The notes under the pieces were generated by a model that ran no database searches, was not told the origin of the DNA, and saw only the letters and a list, made by a program, of their open reading frames with translations. The translations under genes and the position numbers were made by a program. A DNA stretch of 64,000 nucleotides from Lophium mytilinum (lineage: Eukaryota; Ascomycota; Dothideomycetes; Mytilinidiales; Mytilinidiaceae): contig MU004199.1 of the NCBI GenBank assembly GCA_010093605.1, positions 999,609 to 1,063,608 of the forward strand, given 5' to 3'. The first letter of the stretch is position 1. Each line of letters opens with the position of its first letter. This document shows positions 31,863 to 43,505 of the stretch, in pieces.

Positions 31863-34122
31863 CTATCGCGGCACAATAGCGGGGAATAGCTTGCGTTCCC
31901 GGAGGTTGATGTTGAATTCGAAGATGCCGTCTTCTGTGCCGGCATACAGCTTGCGTCCATCTTGGCTCATGGCGAGCCCGGCGGTCCTCACGCCGTTGTG
32001 TGGGTCACTGCGAGGATCGTGCGCGCCAGCCGTCTGCCGTCGTGGTCCCTGTCGCATCATAGCGATTTCATAATCGCTGCCTGGGTGGTCTCGCAGGCTT
32101 CTGATGCGATCCCGCGCGGCTTGCAGTTGGCGTATGCGGTGCGCTTGGCTTGGCTCCGCTGGTGCTCGTGGCGGCAGTGATTCGGGCAGTGCGCTTCGCG
32201 CCATGGCAGCCTCTATCGTCCGCCACGGGTCGCTTGATGACGACTCTGAGGATTCAGCGCGCCTTGCATGTGGCGGTATTGGGTTTGGTGACCGTGATGT
32301 TGGTGTGCCAGTCAGGCTATCAGTGCTGCCGTTGTTGGCCGCGCTGGAACGACCACCCGAGAGAACAACCGACGCTTGTCGCCGTGGTTGATATGAGGCC
32401 CGTTCTGGATCTAGGGCTCGCTCGGCTCGCTCTCGCAGCAGACTACGCACGCGAACATAGTCTGTGAAGTCCCCTCTGCCGTGTGACGATGTATTCTGGC
32501 CTGCGCTAGTTCGCTCGCTGCGCTCGCTGGAGGAATTGTTGAAGGCCGTCCTGAACAGTCCTAGATCGCTAGTATTCGGGTAGCGGATGCTGCGTGGTGT
32601 TCCAGTTTCGCGGGGTCCGTCCCTCTGTCGCGTCATGATCGCATCCAGAACTTGGCGTTCATCCGGGGTCAGTCCGTGAGGGTCATTGTCAGATTCCACC
32701 ACTCCAAGCTGGCGATGGAGCCTTCGTCGGTCCGCTGCTGCTTCGAGGTAGTCCGTCGCATAGTTCGATGCTGCCGTGTGGACTTCTGGGTCCAAAGCGC
32801 GGCGGTATCTACGAATGAAATCCGCCTCGTCACTTATATCACGTAGTTCCGATTGGGTCTGCTGTGCTTCTCGAGGCATCTCAATGTCGAAGTCTGCGAT
32901 GTCGATTTTCTCCAAATCATCGTCCATTGGATCCAAGGCGAGTACCTGCTTGACGCTCAGTCCGCTGCGAATGTCCGCGACGCATACTCTGGCTTGATCC
33001 TCGCTCCATACCAGGAGATCCCAGGGTTGAGGGGAGAAGAGCATGGTTCGCACGGCACCGGGGCCAGCCGTGGAGTCGGGTCGGGACGACTTAACGACCT
33101 GAACGACTGCATCCTCGGCATAATCGCACTCTTTTAGTAACTCAGTATCGAAGACGGTTATGTACCCGCATTCAGACCCCACTGCGCAGAGAGCCCCAGA
33201 GGGTGACCAGGCTGTGGTGAAGTATCCTGCGACGACAGAGCCCGGTGGCACATATAACTGCGCCTCTGCAAAGTTGGACCATTGTACAGGCAGAGATTGG
33301 GGCCGACCTTCGGGTGTTTTCATCATGCTCGGTCGCGGTGTCTTCAAGCGTTCGAAAAAGAAGACCTGCTGATAGTCACCGACAGCAATCAGGAGCTGTC
33401 CATCCGGAGATATGGTTGCATGGTTCATCGCAAACGGCAGCTTCAACTCAGCGACCTCTACGCTTTGCGTTAAAGAGTAGATGCGCACCGTTTTGTCGTT
33501 GCTGGTGAGAACTGCAACCACTTCATCCTCCTCTTCTGCTTCCCCGTGCAGCTTGTGTATTGATATTGAATTGACAATCTCCGAACCAATCCTCTCGACC
33601 CGAACAGAACTCGCCGAGCGTAAAGTAGGCGGCGGCGGTATAGTGGTGCGATTAGGAAGATCCAGGGGCAACAGGGCATCGACGTCGGTGGGGTTGGGCG
33701 GAGGGTAGGCTTCTACCTTGATGGCGGCAAAACAGCCATCTTCGGCTCCTCCCACGCAGACCCAGCCATATCCGGCAGCGGTACACCTGGCATCGAAGGT
33801 AAGTGTAGCTATAAGGGTTTGAGTCTTGGTGACGGTGTTGAGGCAGTAGACATATTGGCCGTTTGCGTAGTAGATGAGGTCCTGCTCCGGGGAGCTGATG
33901 AAGTGCCGCAGTTGGTAGTGTCTGGGCGCGGTCAGTACAATCGCGGGAGTGCAGGTGAGAGGCAAACTGACGAGAGGGGTATAGAAAGCGGATAGAAGGT
34001 CTTGGAGGGCAGGACGAAGGTGTCAGTGTCGCGGCACCTGCAGAGGTTAGCATGCGTCATTTGAGCTATGTCCTCGGGCGCAGAGGCTGGGATGCAACAT
34101 ACAGAAAGTCGTCAACGGCCAT
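31863..34122 (-). CDS. DUF2415-containing WD40-like protein, 714 aa, three exons
   Basis: Exons: 34122-34103, 34037-33972, 33921-31863. The first exon is only 20 nt. The second intron (33922-33971, GTCAGT donor, CTGAC branch, CCCAG acceptor) must be removed to join PLSIPLS to HYQLRHFISSPE; without it the reading frame is interrupted upstream. Residues 30-350 look like WD40-type beta-propeller blades (DLIYYANGQYVYCLN, VVAVLTSNDKTVRIYSL, ATISPDGQLLIAVGD, AWSPSGALCAVGSECGYITVFD). The short DUF2415 signature containing PWDLLVWSED is at 328-337. The rest is Arg/Ser-rich and mostly disordered, ending in one more blade-like segment (GLAMSQDGRKLYAGTEDGI). The function in fungi is uncharacterised. It is divergent from SSC1. 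Confidence 0.85.
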
Positions 34123-34821
34123 CCTGTGTATCAGTTCGGGGTGCACAGCATGGTCTGAAGGGCGCAGAGGATGGAGGGGCCTGGGGCAACAGTGGTATGC
34201 GCGCGGCGTCAAAGTACGTCACAGCGCTGAGGCACGGCGGAGAGTGAAATGGCAGAATCGAATTGCGCGGAGCAGCGTGCTCGACGGGAAGTAGCTATAT
34301 CAGACGAGGACTGTAAGGCTTGTGTTTGGTGGTGGAGCGGGCTTTGTACGAGGTCGGCTTTGTGGACTGGAGGTGACTGCCCTCCGTCAGCCCTCTTGCG
34401 AGCTCTCCATTTGCTTCACGCCATATGCCGATCACGACTTCACTGCACGTGAGCAGAGGCAAGCTATACGAGAGCCGTAGCGCTGACCACGATGGATGCC
34501 TCCGCGCAAACGCCGGCTTGACTGCAGCAAACACCCGGACGAGGGCATCACGAGCCGTGTTCGCAGCCGTGGTCCCTCTCTCCCGCACTTCGGTAGCTCT
34601 TCGACTTCGGCAACTCGGCCTGCACCTCTGCACGTGACCTCAATGCACAGACCACGCATCTAGAAATTTCGTTTCCATCGCCATCCATCGCCTACATAGA
34701 GCTCTTCCGAGTCGCCATCCAAACTTCATCCACCACACTCCCCCATCAATTCTCCCCCTCCTGTCTCCCCCTGTTGCTCAGAGTCCACCCTCAGCGGCGT
34801 CTGCAATTTTCTACCCACATC
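34123..34821. promoter_or_regulatory. Divergent promoter between the DUF2415 gene and SSC1
   Basis: The 699-bp interval separates the two start codons. The right end is pyrimidine-rich (SSC1 leader). It includes a heat-shock-element-like palindrome at 34663-34670 and a CACGTG at 34631-34636. Confidence 0.55.
34663..34670 (+). promoter_or_regulatory. Candidate heat shock element
   Basis: GAAATTTC is an inverted nGAAn/nTTCn pair, the minimal Hsf1 site, with a further TTC two bases on. It lies 152 bp before the Hsp70 ATG, a typical position for heat-inducible chaperone genes. Two and a half units is a weak element. Confidence 0.4.
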
Positions 34822-36963
34822 ATGCTGTCGTCCAGGATATCAAGATCGGTGAGTTTCTTGCCCCTAGAGCTTGAGTGTATTTCTCTGACCTCATGCCATC
34901 AGTTTTTGCCCCGGGCCACATCCGCAGCACGATGGACGCCTGCCGTCAGGAAGCCTTTCGGCTCAGCTTTCATCAGAGGATACGCTGATGGCGGTGAGGA
35001 GAAGGTCAAGGGCTCGGTCATTGGTATTGACTTGGGCACCACCAACTCCGCCGTTGCCGTAATGGAGGGCAAGGTGCCGCGCATCATCGAGAACTCGGAA
35101 GGTAAAATTGCTTCATCACCAATTTTTAAACGGCCGTTGCTGACTTGATGCTTTGCAGGTACGCGCACAACACCATCCGTCGTCGGTTTCACAAAGGAGG
35201 GCGAGCGTCTCGTTGGTATCGCTGCAAAGCGACAAGCTGTTGTGAACCCGGAGAACACCCTCTTCGCCACTAAGCGTCTCATCGGCCGGAAATTCACCGA
35301 TGCTGAGGTGCAGCGCGATATCAAGGAGGTCCCGTACAAGATTGTCCAGCACTCCAACGGTGACGCATGGCTCGAGGCACAGGGACAGAAGTACTCGCCG
35401 TCTCAGATTGGCGGCTTCGTCTTGGGCAAAATGAAGGAGACCGCTGAAGCCTACCTGGGCAAGAACATCAAGAACGCCGTCGTCACTGTCCCCGCCTACT
35501 TCAACGACTCGCAGCGTCAAGCCACCAAGGATGCTGGTCAGATCTCAGGTCTGAACGTTCTCCGTGTGGTCAACGAGCCCACTGCGGCTGCGCTCGCCTA
35601 CGGTCTTGATAAGTCCACCGACAGCGTCATTGCCGTCTACGATCTTGGAGGAGGTACTTTCGATATCTCCATCCTCGAGATTCAGAACGGCGTCTTCGAG
35701 GTCAAGTCCACCAACGGTGACACCCATCTCGGTGGTGAGGACTTCGACATCACCCTCGTCCGCCACCTCGTCCAGCAATTCAAGAAGGAGCAAGGCATCG
35801 ATCTGTCCGGTGACCGCATGGCCATCCAGAGAATCCGTGAGGCTGCTGAGAAGGCGAAGATCGAGCTGTCCTCGTCGCTCCAGACCGACATCAACCTGCC
35901 TTTCATCACCGCCGATGCCTCCGGACCCAAGCACATCAACTCCAAGATGTCCCGGTCACAACTTGAGCAGCTAGTTGACCCCCTGATCTCCAAGACCGTC
36001 GAGCCAGTGCGCAAGGCTCTGAAGGATGCCAACCTCAAGGCTACTGATATCCAAGAGGTCATCCTCGTCGGCGGTATGACTCGTATGCCCAAGGTTACCG
36101 AGTCAGTGAAGAGCATTTTCGGCCGCGACCCCGCCAAGTCTGTCAACCCCGACGAGGCTGTTGCCATTGGTGCCGCTATCCAGGGTGCCGTCCTCTCCGG
36201 TGAGGTCACTGACCTCCTCCTTCTCGATGTCACCCCTCTCTCCCTGGGTATCGAGACTCTCGGAGGTGTCTTTACCCGCCTCATCAACCGCAACACCACC
36301 ATCCCCACCAAGAAGTCGCAAGTCTTCTCCACCGCCGCTGACTTCCAGAGCGCCGTCGAGATCAAGGTCTACCAGGGTGAGCGTGAGCTTGTCCGTGACA
36401 ACAAGCTATTGGGCAACTTCCAGCTTGTTGGTATTCCCCCAGCGCACCGTGGTGTCCCCCAAATTGAGGTCACCTTCGACATCGATGCCGACTCTATCGT
36501 GCACGTGCACGCCAAGGACAAGTCCACCGACAAGGACCAGTCCATCACCATTGCCTCTGGATCCGGTCTCTCCGAGTCTGAAATCGACAACATGGTCAGC
36601 GACGCCGAGCGTTACCAGGAGTCCGACAAGGAGCGCAAGAACGCCATTGAGGCCGCCAACCGCGCTGACAGCGTTTTGAACGACACTGAGAAGGCCCTCA
36701 AGGAGTTCGAGGACCGCCTAGACAAGGCCGAGGCTGAGAAGATCCGTGAAAAGATTGCCAACCTCCGCGAGTTCGTAACCAAGAGCCAGTCTGGCGAGGG
36801 CTCTGCCACCGCCGCCGAGCTCAAGGAGAAGACCGATGAGGTCCAAACCGCCAGCTTGACCCTGTTTGACCAGATGCACAAGGCTCGCGCGTCAGACTCG
36901 AACAACAGCTCTGGCGAGCAAGGCCAGGCTGGTGAGAGCTCCGAGGGCGAGAAGAAGCCATAG
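34822..36963 (+). CDS. SSC1: Mitochondrial Hsp70 (Ssc1), 676 aa, three exons
   Basis: Exons: 34822-34848, 34903-35101, 35159-36963; introns are 54 and 57 nt. This is the matrix chaperone that drives protein import with Tim44/Mge1 and folds imported proteins. The N-terminus is Arg/Ser-rich without acidic residues ([17 protein letters not shown]), a mitochondrial presequence. The ATPase domain shows [13 protein letters not shown] at about 50-62, [33 protein letters not shown] and [12 protein letters not shown]. The substrate domain shows [32 protein letters not shown] and [10 protein letters not shown]. The C-terminal lid ends in a Ser/Gly/Glu-rich tail. Codon use is strongly C-biased at third positions, as in highly expressed genes. 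Confidence 0.98.
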
Positions 36964-37671
36964 ATCTTTTACTAGCTAAAGTTCGATGTCTACCATCTCT
37001 CACATAATTGGGCTCTCTCACGGCACTCAAAAAGCGGTTCTGTCTTTTGCATCCTCTCGGTTCTTGGGATTTAGAAAGCGTCTTCCCTGTCCTTTTACTT
37101 GTACCTATAGCCTTGTTGTTTGATTCACCTCTCATGCTATGTCTACGACCTCAACACACCTTTCTCCGTTTATTGGCTCTGACGTTTTATCATGGCGATT
37201 GGGAGAGTGTGGGGGAGTATCAGGAGGAAGCCGCGTGCTGCAATTTTGAACAAGGAAGATACCGCTGGGGCCAAGAGGCCAGCTGCTGGAAGTGTAAAAT
37301 AGTAGTGTGGGCATGAGGCCTAATGTCATATTCTCCCCTCATGGCGAGTTGTTGTTATTTGTTTCTCATTCATGCTTGTTGAGTGTGACGCACTCGCTTG
37401 ATTCACTAAGCTGACTTTCTGTGTCTGATAGAGGCAGCTCTTAGACGGTACGTCGCCAACAGTGGCGGGTCCTGGTCTTTCTGCTGAATTTCCGATATGC
37501 TAGGGCTAGCTATCCCGAAACGACAGCGAAATCCTTCGATCAGCAGCAATTTACGCCGCTCTGATGGGCATGGCCTAGACTTAGACATCACATATAGGCT
37601 TCTACAAGGCACCAAAGCAATCCTAGCAATATCAAGCACGCTCGCCCATTCTTTTCCTACGCTCACCATAC
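36964..37671. other. Intergenic between convergent genes, 708 bp
   Basis: These are the 3' regions of SSC1 and the acetyltransferase gene. I see nothing else. Confidence 0.5.
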
Positions 37672-38660
37672 TCAACCACTGCCCCTCAACATGTTCCGAC
37701 AACTCTCCCTCAAAGCCTCAAGCGCCGCCGTAGTCGCCAGATCCTGATTCCTCGTGCTCTCCGGCCCTACACGAGTTGCAACCGTCACCCGCCCCGGCTC
37801 TCGCCCCACCGCCTCCTCCCTCAGCGTCCGGCCCATAAAATACGGCCCCAACAACCCCCTCAACTTCTCAACCTCAGCCTCGCTCAACCCTGCCACCCCT
37901 CCATTACCTGGGCTTAACGGGACATGCCGCATCATACTCACGATCGTGCGCTCTTGCTTACACCCCCCCATCCCGATGGGTAGGGAATGCCGGTGCGTTT
38001 CCTGGAAGCCGCGGCGCTGCCAGTACGCGCCGGATTCGGCTTGCGCGGCGTGGAGGCGGAGGCGGAAGGTTTTGCAGGGTGGGGAGGGGGAAGAGGTGCT
38101 TGGTGGTGAGCTGGGATGGGTGCTGGATGCGCTGGTTTGGAGGAGGGAGGAGATGGTGGAGGTGAGGAGGGTGCAGCAGTAGGTTGCGAGGCCGTGCGCG
38201 CGGTAGCGGGGAGAGGGGTGGGTGACGACGGCGCGGAGTTCGAATTCGAGGGGCTGGGGGTGGGTTAGGGGTGTTGTGAGGAGGTGGAGGATTGGTTGGT
38301 TGTGAGAAGAAGAGAACTTACTAAGTTCCCTTCGTCCCAGTATGATCCGACGAGCTCGGCGTTGTCGTTTGGGATGATGCTGGCTGTGGCTACGGGGACT
38401 TCGGTCCCGTTGATGGAGTCGAAGATTACGGCGCATAGACCGGCCTGTCCGAGCATGGTGGTTAGGCTGGAAGGGGAGGGGAAACGGGGGCGGATTTGGG
38501 ATGGGTCCCATAGGCTGGGATTCGCGGCTTTGGCTTGGTGGAAGGTTGAGTTTATGAGGTCTGTTAAGGCGGCGTTTATAGCTGGGTGGGCTTTGAGGTC
38601 GGAGCTAGAAAATATCGAGGATCGGAGACTCGAAGGGAGTTTTGCTAGTGAGGAGTCCAT
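37672..38660 (-). CDS. GNAT-like N-acetyltransferase, 306 aa, two exons
   Basis: Exons: 38660-38322 and 38253-37672; the 68-nt intron has a GTAAGT donor and CCCCCAG acceptor. The GNAT core is suggested by LCAVIFDSINGTEVPVATASI, then FELRAVVTHPSPRYRAHGLATYCC at about 117-140, where RAHGLA fits the acetyl-CoA-binding R-x-x-G-x-A loop, then AYWQRRGFQET, the usual late GNAT strand. Between these blocks lies a Ser/Pro-rich insertion of about 30 residues that is not standard. The substrate is unknown. The first in-frame ATG is at 38825; I chose 38660 because the upstream 55 residues look like translated leader. Family confidence is moderate because the motif matches are short. Confidence 0.7.
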
Positions 38661-39396
38661 TGAGATGCTTGATTGGATGGTCGTCTTGCTTTTTAGCCTA
38701 GAAAGTAGTTTGGGGCTTTTGCTACAAAGCACAGTTTTCAAGCTGTATCTCTGAAAGGGTTCGAGAATGTTGGACTTAGCATCTTGAGAGCAAAAGGCAT
38801 TTAAATGGCTAGTTGAAGTGTTCATATATTACATGAGGACGTCACAAGTCAGCTGGTGGTTTAAGGGAAGCCTAGCGTGGACACCTTACCGTCTCTGGCA
38901 TAGTGTATTGTATAATTAGTTTATCACTTTCCGGTCTGCTCGTCAAAACCATCAACTCTACATCCTTAATGTGATGAAGCTCATCCATACCCCACAGCGA
39001 CGACTGCCAGCCCATCATCTCATGGCTTGGGTGACAGGCTTGTTTGTTATCACGATCAGCGTAAATGCGGGGATGTCACGGTTCGAACCTGGGCCGTATT
39101 TTATATCCACTTCGTCCTTCTACGGAGGACCTTTTGCCAACAACCTTCCCTCGAAACGGCCATTTTGAAACCAAAATAAATTGCGAATTAGCAAATACCT
39201 AACTTTGAGTGAGTGCTCCTCTAAACTGGGATTCTTTGGGCCTAGCATGCCGGTCTGAAAAAAAAGAGGTTCTAGAACCGGGCGATCGCAAAGCCATTCG
39301 AGTGAAAGTCAGGGATTGCGCTGTATCACACTGCAATAGCATTCACTTTTCGACATTCATGATAGCATATGACTTAACTTGGCAAATGGACAGGAT
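38661..39396. other. Intergenic, 736 bp
   Basis: It lies between the acetyltransferase start and the transcription factor stop, both leftward. A GGTTCGAACCT word near 39080 resembles a tRNA B box, but no cloverleaf forms around it. Nothing else is seen. Confidence 0.45.
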
Positions 39397-41026
39397 TTAC
39401 AAGAGGCCCGAAGTAAGCATCACTAAGGTTCCGAATCCATCTACTCCCGCGAACCATTTCTCCCAGGAAGCTGAACTTTTCTTCAATCCATCATATCCTT
39501 CTCTTAAAACCATCAGCTCCCCAGTTTCGGTTAGCCCGAAAATCTCCCGCTCTTGAACACTGCGGTCTATCTCTACGCGCCACTCGTGCGATGTCCTACA
39601 CTCCCATAATGCCTTTTTACAAGGTAAGGGCGCGAGCATGAATTCTGGTACTGGAGATGGCCTTGGGCAGTGCAATCCGCCTTCGATATCTATAAGCATC
39701 ATGATTATTTTGAAGAGCACATGAGTGCTATGACTTGTCAGCGTTTCTATATCCGACAATGTGGCTGGAATACGAACCGTCGTTTTGACTCTTCAAATAG
39801 CCAATCTTGCCAAATTTGCTCTTCATCGACCGAAGGTGAGGGAGCTGACTGTGCAATATTTGCTGCTGGGTTGTCGTATGTTACATCTCCGAATGCCTGT
39901 GCTCCTATTGCGTCGGAGATGGCCTACACAGGTTGGTCATGAGCGCTTCGATGCACCTGGGAGCAGAACTATTTACCTTGAATGCTGGAAGAAGCGGTAC
40001 GTGTATACTCCATTTCTCCAATTCACCATCAATCTCCATCATGATTGTGTATATTAGAAATACCTGTATCCCAGCCCAAAGCTCACGGTCATCGAATTGA
40101 TGGAGCTGTGTACCAATCAGCAGGTCTCTATTAGTCTAGGAATTGCATCACTTACATTCGTCAAAACCCGGTCTCGTTCCATCTGGATAGCTCTCCACAT
40201 GAAATTTTTGGATTCTTTTGTTCTTGTAGTGAACATTTGCGCTACGCTCATGCAGTTCGCTAAAGTCTCCGGAATATCACCACTGGAGGTTCGATATTGC
40301 GGATGAATGAATGGTGGGAAAGTCTCCCTACGAAGCATCATCTCAGGATACGAGCGAATGATCCGGATCAAAAACTGAGAAGACATCTCGGAACCAGACC
40401 TGGCCATCTTTCGTCGCACAATCGGTCTGAAGGGGAGTGATTCTGGATCTGCAAGATAGATGCACCCTTCCGGAGGGATACAATCATTCACGCTGGGCTG
40501 AAATATTTCGGAGATGTTTGGAAAAGTCATATCGATAGAGAACCCTGGGTCAATCTGCGGAGCCCACTTGGCAAGGTCTATCGACATGCCGTCATCTTCT
40601 AATTGCATAAACCCGTCCAACATTTCCTCTTTGTTTACTAGGAGGGCTTGTGGGCTTTTTGATGCTTGCGAAGTAGCAATCGAGTCGCTATTGCTTCTTG
40701 TTGAAAGTATGTCCGAGTCACTTGCAGGTGAACCCCGCTTCGTAACCTTATCGTATCGACATTTAATACCGCTGTGCTCGCATTTCGAGCATCGTGGTAC
40801 TTGGGCATCGCAGCGCGTTTTCGCACGTACACAGGAAGTGCAAGACCGTTTCCTAGAGTTTGGATTCCCGGTCTGCTTTGATCGGCAGTAGTAGCCATGA
40901 CGCTTATAGCTAGATTCTATCTTCGTTAGCGAGGCTTCCTACGATGGAGATGACAGTACCCTTTTCAAACCCTTTGCCGCAAAGAGCGCATGCTAATCCA
41001 CCTATTTTAGAGCTAACGGAGTCCAT
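39397..41026 (-). CDS. Zinc-cluster transcription factor with N-terminal zinc-finger-like segment, about 474 aa, five exons
   Basis: Exons: 41026-about 40955, 40902-40156, 40105-39977, 39923-39778, 39727-39397. The Zn2Cys6 cluster is complete at residues 45-72 (spacing C-x2-C-x6-C-x6-C-x2-C-x6-C), preceded by CALCGKGFEKGT and RHGYYC, which resembles a C2H2-type finger as in some dothideomycete regulators. The rest resembles a fungal-specific factor tail: FLIRIIRSYPEMMLRR, WELL-like RELWAGIQVFLIY, EEQIWQDWLFEESKRR. The first intron is doubtful. The strong-looking donor after the FEK codons puts the cluster out of frame; a weaker GTCATC donor keeps frame but leaves the finger short. An ATG at 41068 is an alternative start. 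It is divergent from the MFS gene, which it may control. Confidence 0.75.
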
Positions 41027-41410
41027 GGTTTGTGCAATCTTCGACTGCTTTTTCAATCTTGTAGGCATCCGCAACTTTTGAACTCTAGCAGGTACCCCGT
41101 GCTCCGGGACAGTAAGCCTCAACACGGGACGTTGAAAGAATACACGGAATTCCGTGAAAAAACCCTGGGTTGGTCAGCTTTTCGGCATTACTAATTAGGC
41201 TTCCCGCATTTGACGGGCCCTGATTGGCTCTTTTGCATTACCCTATGTGTACCTATCTAGACCCATTCACGGGGTTTCAATGTGGTGGTGAGTAACCATC
41301 AGTGAGATGGATTCCTCGTACGTTAAAGAGTACGACCTCCGATCAAATCTTTCATCTATTCATCCCAAGTCTGTGCTGGTCTTTCACATACTCACCTCAT
41401 ACAGCCGAAT
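41027..41410. promoter_or_regulatory. Divergent promoter between the zinc-cluster factor and the MFS transporter
   Basis: A 384-bp shared interval. The arrangement suggests the factor regulates the transporter and perhaps itself. I could not pick out a CGG-triplet pair with confidence. Confidence 0.45.
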
Positions 41411-43505
41411 ATGACTATCCTACGAGACGCTAGCCTAGGCCAATTCATCCATCATGCGAGTAGAGGCAAGTTCTTGAAGTATCCGGAAGAGGAGCCCAAT
41501 TTCGACACAACTTTTCTCCAGGCGCCCCCCGATTCAGATTCTGCGAAAAATGCGGCTATTGATAGTCGATCAATGTCGCGAGATCGTGATGGTTCTGCTT
41601 CTGCTATCGATGTGGACTTGGAGAAAGCAAATACAGCGAATCGAACAGTGACGAGATCGAAAGATGGCACTCTATTAGTCGGATGGTATTCAGAGGGTAC
41701 GGAAATCGCTCTGAGTCACTTGCGTTCGAGTTGTAAAAACTGACATATTTTAGATGATGCAGAAAATCCACTGAATTGGAGCCCGGTCAAGAAGTACAGT
41801 GTCGCACTTATTATTTGGTACGCTCAAAACCTGGTCTAACTCTTGAACTTGACTCTAACTCTTTCTCTTGTCAGTTTTTATACGCTCTCGGTATATCTAG
41901 GCGCGGCTATCTTCTCATCCAGCCAGGAGGGTGTGATGGAAGACTTTGGAGTTGGTCTGACTGCCTCATCGTTAGGAATGGCTCTTTACGTACTTGCTTG
42001 TGGGTTTCCTGTAATTTTCAACCTCGCAAAGAGATGCTAACCTATTGATCAGATGGAATTGGTCCCATGATATTCTCACCTTTGAGCGAGTCAGTATTCT
42101 GCGTGTACTTTCAATGGGCTATACTAACAAAGCGCTTAGAATCCCCGCCATTGGCCGCACTACACCATACATCATCACTTTCTTCATCTTCGTTATCCTC
42201 CTTATTCCGACATCTCTAGTCGAGAACTTTGCCGGGCTGCTAGTCTTGAGATTTCTCCTCGGGTTCTTTGGTACGACATTTCCAGCGGTGAAGCATGAAG
42301 ATCACATCTGACTGTCACCAGGTTCGCCGTGCTTAGCAACGGCAGGAGCATCTTTCCAAGATATCGTAAGCACCCAAACACTAACATTTGAATATCTACC
42401 TGTACTCATTCACTTCAGTTCCCCGGCGAGCAAATGACCTACATCATCGGAATCTGGTCGGCTATAGGTCAGACCGCTGCATGTCTTACTCTAATCTACC
42501 CATCTGACTGTTCTCTAGCCTCTTGTGGTCCATCCCTCGGCCCCGTCCTCGCCACTTTCAGCATCGAGCACTTCGATTGGCACTGGAGCCAATGGGAGTT
42601 GTTGATGCTCGCCGGCCCCGTCCTCATCCTCATGGTCGTTGCTCTCCCCGAAACATCCGCATCAACCATCCTCCTCCGCCGCGCCCGACGCCTGCGAGCC
42701 GCGACCGGCAATCCTGCCATAAAATCGCAGTCCGAGATCGACCAATCACACCTTTCCATCTCTTCCATTGCATTCGATGCTCTAGTCAAGCCGTGGGAGA
42801 TCAACATTCTAGATCCGGCAATGCTATTCACGACCTTCTATACCGGCCTCTTATACGGCATCTTCTACACCTTCTTCGAAGCGTTTCCCTTGGTGTATAT
42901 AGGCGTCTATCACTTCAGCGCCGGCGCGATGGCGCTAGCGTTTATGTCCGTCTTAATCGGGCAGATTATCATCGCGCCAGCATACCTCCTGCACTGGAAG
43001 TACGTGATCCACCCCGGCATCAAGAAGAACGGCATCAAGCAGCTGGAAGACTTCTTGAAGCCGGCGCTGGTATCGTGCTTTGCGCTACCCATCGGGCTCT
43101 TCATCTTCGGTACGTCTCTTCCTTCCACAACACAATTCAAGCTTGCTTGCCGCTAACTCGTCGCCCGCAGCTTGGACCTCCCGCTCTTCCGTACACTGGG
43201 TCGTTTCGATGCTTGGCGTTTCTATTGTTAGCTGTGGCATGTATGTGACGTTGCAAGTCATCTTTATCTACGTGCCGTTGTCGTACCCGAAGTACGCGGC
43301 TTCGCTTTTTGCAGCGAATTCGCTCGCTCGCAGCTTGTTCGCGTTCGCAGCGATCTTGTATGCGCCGCCGATGTTTACGAGTCTGGGGATCGATGGCGGT
43401 GTGAGTCTGCTGGCGGGATGTACGGTGCTGTGCTGTGTTGGGATGTGGGTGCTATACTATTGTGGGCCGTGGTTGAGGGCGCGATCGAAGTTCGCGATTG
43501 GTTGA
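41411..43505 (+). CDS. MFS transporter, drug:H+ antiporter-like (DHA1), 553 aa, nine exons
   Basis: Exons: 41411-41696, 41754-41817, 41875-41999, 42053-42089, 42140-42270, 42322-42365, 42419-42467, 42519-43109, 43171-43505. All phases close; introns are 50-61 nt. The hydrophilic N-terminus of about 95 residues ends at DDAENPLNWSPVKKY, the usual lead-in of fungal DHA1 transporters. Membrane segments follow: ALIICFYTLSVYLGAAIFSSS, ALYVLAYGIGPMIFSPLSE, IGRTTPYIITFFIFVILLIPTSL, RFLLGFFGSPCLATAGASF, then GPSLGPVLATF and LPETSASTILLRRARRLRA, the cytosolic loop motif. The last six spans lie in exons 8 and 9. It resembles Flr1/Caf5-type multidrug or toxin exporters; substrate unknown. Confidence 0.88.

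Noticed and set aside
33922-33971. Start of the DUF2415 protein within the segment reading TPAIVLTAPR
   Set aside because: That segment is an intron with GTCAGT, CTGAC and CAG signals. Removing it joins the upstream exons in frame to HYQLRHF.
39060-39110. tRNA-like B box GGTTCGAACCT
   Set aside because: The T stem does not pair well and no acceptor or D arm can be folded around it.
37672-43505. Possible secondary-metabolite gene cluster (acetyltransferase, zinc-cluster factor, MFS)
   Set aside because: There is no polyketide, peptide, terpene or other backbone synthase. The acetyltransferase is an isolated GNAT-like gene.
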